From JAAFHB01 sp038236995 (lineage in GTDB: Bacteria; Bacteroidota; Bacteroidia; Bacteroidales; Prolixibacteraceae), in the NCBI GenBank assembly GCA_038236995.1, contig JBBRZE010000028.1, positions 1-55,483 of the forward strand: a stretch of DNA of 55,483 nt, written 5' to 3'. This document shows positions 51,409-55,483 of the stretch, in pieces (position 1 is the stretch's first letter; each line of letters begins with the position of its first letter). The notes beneath the pieces were generated by a model, which had not been told where the DNA came from, did no database searches, and worked only from the letters and a program-made list of their open reading frames with translations. Position numbers and translations under genes: made by a program.

Positions 51409-53457
51409 TTATTTCTTCTCCACAGTAGGAACTAATTTGACAGAGGCAACGTCAACAGTAATTTCTCCTAATCTCTTTGAAACTTCTGGCTTCATACTTT
51501 CCTGATAACGACCACCCAGGTGTTTTGCCAGAAACTTCTCTGCCGAAGCTAGCATCGCCATATTATTTACTGGGCGCGCAAAGCCATGGCCCTCGTCGGG
51601 TGCAACGATGTATTCGACGGGGAAACCTCTGTCGCGCAATGCGATAACAATCTGATCCGATTCTGCTTTATTTACACGTGGGTCATTCGCACCCTGGATT
51701 ACAAGCAAAGCCGCTTTAATTTTATTGGCAGAATTGAGGGGCGATTGCCGTTCGAGTTGTGCTTTACCTTCGGGATTCGTGGGATCACCCATTCTAACAT
51801 GAAATATTTTACGCCCTGCTTCCCAGTACGGAGGAATGGAATTTAGTAGCGTAATCAGGTTCGAAGGACCAACTATTGATACACCACAAGCATAAACCTC
51901 TGGAGTGAAAGCCACACCTGCCAGCGTTGCATAACCACCGTACGAGCCCCCCATTATACCGATTTTTGTAGAATCTGCAATTCCTTGACCAATCAGGTAT
52001 TTGACTCCCCAAGTTAAATCGTCCTGCATTTTCTCACCCCATTGATTGTTTCCAGCATTCAGAAATTTCTTTCCATAACCGGTCGAGGATCTGAAATTCG
52101 GAGAGAGAACAGCATAACCGCGATTGGCAAGAAATTGCGCATAAGAATTATAACCCCACCCATCGCGAGCCCAAGGCCCACCATGAGGAAATACAACTAC
52201 AGGGAGGTTTTTGGGTTCAAGTCCTTTGGGTAAGGTAAGAAAAGCAGGAATTTCAAGACCATCGGATGATTTATACCTGATCGCCTTCATTTCTGCCAAA
52301 TCCTTGACTGGAATATTCGGTCTCGGACGATACTGGAAGGTCAGTTTTTTCTTAATCCTGTCGAACAGATAGGTAGAACCCGGATCGACATCTGCTGATG
52401 CACTGAGCAACCAGTAGTTCTCGTCCGCTGTTGATGAAGAGAAATAGATATCTGTATTTGGCAATTCCTTCTTAATCAAATTGTAATCTGTTTCGAAACT
52501 TTTATCTTTCCAATAGATTCGGTTTCGTTCATCTTCATAAGAGGTATAGACAATCTCTTTACTTATTTCGGAGATAAATACATTCCCAAGGTCTACTCTT
52601 TTAAGCGGATCGCTCTCAACGGTCTCTTCCTTCATCGTTTCCGGATCAAAAAGTATTAATTGCGAAAGATCGAGGCTATCTCCCTTATTGGTGTTCATGT
52701 ACACCCGCTTATTGTCTTTATTAAATGCGATTGGATAAGCCTCCTCGAAAACCGTAGTAGTGTAAATCTTAACTAATTCTTTGGCATCAACCCGAAGAAT
52801 ATCATTGCTACCATCCGTATTGGCACGACTGGCAAGTCGCAGTTGATCGTTCCAATCGAATACCCACCCTGTAATTCGATCTGTTGCTGAATTTTGACGT
52901 ATAAGTGTTCTTTCGCCGGTTGAAATTCTCATTTTGTAAAGGTCATGCCATGCCTTATCGCGGTCATTGAGACCGATGTAAATAGCATCAGGATCAGTTA
53001 AAGGAATAGAATAGATATAAACACGAACCCCTTTAAGATTGGTAAGATCCCGGTTTGTTGGAATATCATTTCCCTGAACAGGAACTTCAAGCGGGTTTAC
53101 AGCATAGATATTGAAATTTTCGTCACCCCCTTTGTCTTGCGAATAAAGGATGTATTTACCATCGCGTGACCAAAAATAAGAACGAATAGGCCGAACAGTG
53201 TCAGCGGTTAAAGGTTTTGCTGCAGCAAAATCCTCTTCCAGTTTCTTAACCCAGATATTCTGAGTCCCCTTGTAAGGTTTGATAAAAGAGATAAACTTGC
53301 CATCTGGAGATAACTGACCTCCTGCGATTTCCGGACTGTCAAATAGCAGTTCGCGATCAATAATTGGTGGCTGTTCAACTTTGGTTACCGGAGCCTGACA
53401 ACCGACAATCGTTGTAACAAATAATAAGCAGAGCATTTTTGTGGTTTTCATGGGCAA
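51409..53457 (-). CDS. S9-family prolyl-oligopeptidase-like lipoprotein
   Basis: A 682-residue serine peptidase with a lipoprotein signal (VGC, Cys20). An N-terminal beta-propeller (about 40-390; repeats such as FISFIKPYKG, YFWSRDGKYILYS) covers a C-terminal alpha/beta-hydrolase. The catalytic Ser505 is in GIMGGSYGGYAT, the Asp in IQGANDPRV and His624 in DEGHGFARP. It likely trims oligopeptides in the periplasm. It converges on the PPDK-regulator gene. Confidence 0.93.
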   Translation of the reverse strand: MPMKTTKMLCLLFVTTIVGCQAPVTKVEQPPIIDRELLFDSPEIAGGQLSPDGKFISFIKPYKGTQNIWVKKLEEDFAAAKPLTADTVRPIRSYFWSRDGKYILYSQDKGGDENFNIYAVNPLEVPVQGNDIPTNRDLTNLKGVRVYIYSIPLTDPDAIYIGLNDRDKAWHDLYKMRISTGERTLIRQNSATDRITGWVFDWNDQLRLASRANTDGSNDILRVDAKELVKIYTTTVFEEAYPIAFNKDNKRVYMNTNKGDSLDLSQLILFDPETMKEETVESDPLKRVDLGNVFISEISKEIVYTSYEDERNRIYWKDKSFETDYNLIKKELPNTDIYFSSSTADENYWLLSASADVDPGSTYLFDRIKKKLTFQYRPRPNIPVKDLAEMKAIRYKSSDGLEIPAFLTLPKGLEPKNLPVVVFPHGGPWARDGWGYNSYAQFLANRGYAVLSPNFRSSTGYGKKFLNAGNNQWGEKMQDDLTWGVKYLIGQGIADSTKIGIMGGSYGGYATLAGVAFTPEVYACGVSIVGPSNLITLLNSIPPYWEAGRKIFHVRMGDPTNPEGKAQLERQSPLNSANKIKAALLVIQGANDPRVNKAESDQIVIALRDRGFPVEYIVAPDEGHGFARPVNNMAMLASAEKFLAKHLGGRYQESMKPEVSKRLGEITVDVASVKLVPTVEKK

Positions 53458-53835
53458 ACTATTTTAAGATGAATGAAAGAATAAATTTCTTAAACGTTAC
53501 GTAAATTCATTTGTTTCATTTAAAGATACTTGGTTTACTGTTTTCTAATACCTGGCAGATATAGCAACCGGTAGCTTTAGTCGCAAAGGGTGAATACTGA
53601 GGCTAATATCATTTCCGTTACAATGTAATACAATGCATTCTTCTTCCGGTTATCCGAAATTATTTCAGCAAGTAAAATGTAACTATTATTGCAATATTAC
53701 GTTCAAGTTATAAAATGCGTTATTGTATCACATATGTTATTGTATAGAAATTCAAGGATTTATAAATAAATTTTTGTTGGTAGATATTGTCATAGTTATT
53801 ATTGAATAAAAATTCTAAACCAAAATATCAATGTC
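53458..53835. other. AT-rich intergenic region with a direct repeat
   Basis: About 380 bases with no supported gene. GTTATTGTAT occurs twice, at 53719-53728 and 53736-53745 (17-base period). TTACAATGTAA (near 53616) is nearly palindromic. No clear -7/-33 pair for the S9 gene is found. Confidence 0.5.
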
Positions 53836-54012
53836 ATGAAAACAGCATCAGTAACAGCTGCAATTAAAATTGGAGAAAATACAAGTTTCCATTTCAATTT
53901 TAGTTTTTGTCCTGCCGAAGATTCAGCCAGTATTAAAGCATGGGAAGAAGAAAATTTGGAATATTCATCGTGGAACCTTATCGTTGATCAACAGGAGCCT
54001 GTCTTGTGCTAG
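53836..54012 (+). CDS. Possible small protein, 58 residues, no family
   Basis: ATG at 53836 to TAG at 54010-54012. The product begins MKTASVTAAIKIGENTSF, has one cysteine in SFCPAED, an acidic helix IKAWEEENLEY and ends EPVLC. Base composition is slightly less AT-rich than its surroundings, which supports coding, but there is no ribosome site or relative I recognise. It could be a real orphan gene, a truncated gene or chance. Confidence 0.3.
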   Translation: MKTASVTAAIKIGENTSFHFNFSFCPAEDSASIKAWEEENLEYSSWNLIVDQQEPVLC

Positions 54013-54576
54013 AATATTATTAGCTCATATCAGTGGCTTTGCCCGAGGTTATTATCGATACTTCAAATTAATAATTGGAAATATCCAATGTAAGTATCGT
54101 AATTTTCAAAGACATATATTATCAGCTCTTTTAACGATCCAAGATTGTACTTGCTTTTTGACCGGCAGTTGAAGAATTTTTAATGGGTTACCTGACCGTT
54201 GAAACTACCAATGACCACATTATAAATGCCCTTTTCCACTATTTAAGGCATTACGAATCATCTTATGTGTTTTGTATTTTTCCAAAAATTTTGAAATTCA
54301 TATTCCATCAAAGGTTTTGAAATACTTAGGATTTATTTGATTCCGCACACAATATACCAAATTATTACTGTATTTGTCTGAGAGACAAAAAATAGAAGAG
54401 GGATTTTCAATGTCATCTGTATTGTAATTAAAAACTATTGGTTTTTAATTAATCAAAAAATATTTGAAATAATCCAAATATTTAATCAAAATTTTGTTAC
54501 TATTTTAATTTGGTCTCGTATGAGGGATTATCTTATAACCGATTATTGCCGTTTATAATCGAAAATAATCGTTTTT
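54013..54576. other. AT-rich intergenic region without a recognisable gene
   Basis: About 560 bases. A 100-codon frame (53870-54172) and a 45-codon frame near 54184 are open, but they have no recognisable protein features. I see no RNA gene. Toward the right end are several ATAATCG/CGATTAT motifs in both directions (54538-54570). Confidence 0.45.
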
Positions 54577-54593
54577 AACTGTTTAAAACAGTT
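54577..54593. promoter_or_regulatory. 17-base palindrome upstream of the Zn-finger gene
   Basis: AACTGTTT-A-AAACAGTT, two perfectly complementary 8-base arms, followed by TTCTTTTTT. It could be an operator for the gene at 54678 or a weak terminator; the near-absence of loop makes an operator somewhat more likely. Confidence 0.4.
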
Positions 54594-54677
54594 TTCTTTT
54601 TTGTATATTAGCTAAGTAAAAAACATAGCATTGTAAAATTTTAATTGGTGAAAATTGTACCCCTAAATATTTCAACT

Positions 54678-55058
54678 ATGAAAGAACGAAAATGCCTTCA
54701 GTGCTATGAGCAACTGAGAGGTCGGGCTGACCAAAAATTTTGTAGTGATCAATGTAGAAGTGCCTACAATAACCAACAGTACGTAGAATCGAATAATGTG
54801 ATTAGAACGATAAACCGGATTCTTAAAAAGAATTATTTTATCCTTTCGACGCTAAAATCGGAAGGGAAAACCGTTGCATCCAGGAATGATTTGCAGAAGA
54901 AAGGTTATCGTTTCGATTATTTTACCTATACTAATACGTCAAGGAATAGCCGTATCAATTATTTCTGCTATGATCAGGGTTATCGTGAGCAGGAGAACAA
55001 TAAGGTCGTTTTGGTGTGTCGGGATCTGACTGAAGATTTAGCAGGGCCACGTGCCTAA
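54678..55058 (+). CDS. Small conserved Zn-finger protein of Bacteroidota, function unknown
   Basis: The frame opens at 54645 but ATG at 54678 (MKERKCLQCYEQLRGRAD) is where family conservation starts, giving 126 residues. An N-terminal zinc finger has Cys6-x2-Cys9 and, after RADQKF, Cys-x3-Cys (about residues 21 and 25), followed by RSAYNN. This looks like the zinc ribbon of MYM/DUF2116-type small proteins. A helix (NNVIRTINRILKKNYFIL) and a conserved aromatic segment (YRFDYFTY, NYFCYDQGYR) follow. Similar proteins occur across Bacteroidota with no known job. Nucleic-acid binding is plausible but unproven. Confidence 0.75.
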   Translation: MKERKCLQCYEQLRGRADQKFCSDQCRSAYNNQQYVESNNVIRTINRILKKNYFILSTLKSEGKTVASRNDLQKKGYRFDYFTYTNTSRNSRINYFCYDQGYREQENNKVVLVCRDLTEDLAGPRA

Positions 55059-55119
55059 AATTGATATGACATAGATTTTGATTCCTTGCTATCACCTACG
55101 ATATTTTAAAGAATTACGG

Positions 55120-55161
55120 GCAGTTGCAACTTTTATTTTATTAATACTTAGCTGCAACTGC
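55120..55161. repeat. Inverted repeat after the Zn-finger gene
   Basis: GCAGTTGCA (55120-55128) and TGCAACTGC (55153-55161), perfect 9-base arms around a 24-base loop. No T-run follows on either strand, so a terminator role is doubtful. Confidence 0.5.
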
Positions 55162-55262
55162 TTGTAAAAAAAGAGAATGTATCCATGATTAATCATTAGA
55201 TATTAATTGTTCGGTCATGTATTAGTCGATGTGAATAATAAAATCGATTTATAACAAATGAG

Positions 55263-55290
55263 CCTCTCGCGAAAGCGGGAGGTTCATTTT
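55263..55290. terminator. Hairpin with GAAA tetraloop, possible terminator of tRNA-Thr
   Basis: CCTCTCGC-GAAA-GCGGGAGG (one G-T pair) lies downstream of the minus-strand tRNA gene. T-richness after it is moderate on both strands (TTCATTTT on the plus strand). Confidence 0.5.
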
Positions 55291-55318
55291 GATTCTGATT
55301 ATAAGTTATTATACAGAG

Positions 55319-55392
55319 AGCCACTAATGGGACTCGAACCCACGACCTGCTCATTACGAATGAGCTGCTCTACCAACTGAGCTAAAGTGGCT
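55319..55392 (-). tRNA. tRNA-Thr (anticodon CGU)
   Basis: On the minus strand a 74-base cloverleaf: acceptor arm AGCCACT/AGTGGCT, D-arm GCTCAGTTGGTAGAGC, anticodon stem GCTCA/TGAGC with loop TTCGTAA (anticodon CGT, reads ACG) and T-arm GTGGGTTCGAGTCCCAT. CCA is not encoded. Confidence 0.95.
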
Positions 55393-55403
55393 TTTATGGT
55401 CGG

Positions 55404-55433
55404 CAAATGTAGTAAAATTGAATTGGAGACCAA
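55404..55433 (-). promoter_or_regulatory. Promoter of tRNA-Thr
   Basis: Minus strand: TTGG (55433-55430), 18 bases, TACATTTG (55411-55404), a TAnnTTTG match 12 bases before the tRNA 5' end. Confidence 0.55.
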
Positions 55434-55450
55434 TATTTAGTTTGCTTTTT

Positions 55451-55483
55451 TTAATTTTCCCAGTCGAGGATGATTTTTCCGCA
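55451..55483 (-). CDS. C-terminal end of a gene cut by the window edge
   Basis: On the minus strand a frame enters from the right edge and reads CGKIILDWEN before TAA at 55453-55451. The ending resembles the C-terminus of zinc-type dehydrogenases (GKIIL), but ten residues are too few to name it. Confidence 0.35.
   Translation of the reverse strand, partial: CGKIILDWEN

Noticed and set aside
53870..54172. 100-codon frame on the plus strand
   Set aside because: It overlaps the better 58-codon frame, has no family features and is rich in Lys/Ile as expected of random AT-rich sequence.
54184..54321. About 45-codon frame beginning MGYLTVETTNDHIINALF
   Set aside because: No ribosome site, neighbours or recognisable motif; too short to support.
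1..55483. CRISPR arrays, prophage, IS elements, rRNA
   Set aside because: Looked for regular spaced repeats, integrase/transposase genes, terminal repeats and rRNA stretches on both strands; none was found.

Overview
The window comes from a member of the Bacteroidota, most likely an anaerobic or facultative Bacteroidales/Marinilabiliales-type organism. The base composition is AT-rich. Promoters follow the Bacteroidota pattern (-7 TAnnTTTG, weak -33 TTTG) and most genes lack a strong Shine-Dalgarno. The gene content is typical of the phylum: ATP-type PEP carboxykinase, a PorE-like TPR/propeller/OmpA lipoprotein, a BT_3928-type DoxX protein, DUF1599, a purM-prfA-pyrF run and folP-cdaA. No phage, IS element, CRISPR array or rRNA is visible.

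Layout. 1-1155: tail of a DUF5615 PIN-like protein and a secreted esterase. 1283-2881: pckA. 3000-9684: a complete TetR-controlled drug-type exporter operon (TetR, TolC-like, HlyD-like, two ATPases, two ABC-2 permeases) with two identical-half-site palindromes at its promoter. 9935-16516: secreted esterase, pyrF, prfA, purM and the PorE-like protein. 16666-21433: a cyclophilin and a polysaccharide O-acylation cassette (two SGNH proteins and an MBOAT). 21571-35264: the accessory core of the window. 35271-51203: housekeeping genes (HlyIII, SDR, OmpA, phosphodiesterase, prmA, tpiA, DoxX/DUF1599, folP-cdaA-DUF2179, asnB, PBP1A, TIGR01777, PPDK regulator). 51409-53457: S9 peptidase. 53458-54677: AT-rich, nearly gene-free. 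The end holds a small Zn-finger protein, tRNA-Thr(CGU) and the last codons of another gene.

The most interesting part is 21571-35264. A GntR-type sugar-sensor regulator is followed by two 3-keto-disaccharide-hydrolase (DUF1080) proteins, a Tat-exported Gfo/Idh/MocA oxidoreductase, a URO-D-family methyltransferase-like protein and a secreted parallel beta-helix protein. After an FKBP lipoprotein with its own promoter comes a tight run: a MtaC-like corrinoid protein, a canonical MtaA/MtbA-like Zn methyltransferase, a URO-D protein fused to two thioredoxin-like domains, a stand-alone homocysteine methyltransferase domain, a CobW-type GTPase and a stand-alone MetH-activation-like protein. Read together, the run encodes three of the four modules of cobalamin-dependent methionine synthase (homocysteine, cobalamin, activation) as separate genes. 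The methyl-folate module is absent and URO-D methyltransferases stand in its place. My inference is a pathway that strips methyl groups from a methylated compound, plausibly an O-methylated glycan or glycoside given the upstream keto-glycoside genes, and passes them through the corrinoid protein to homocysteine. Substrate and flux are not provable from sequence alone.
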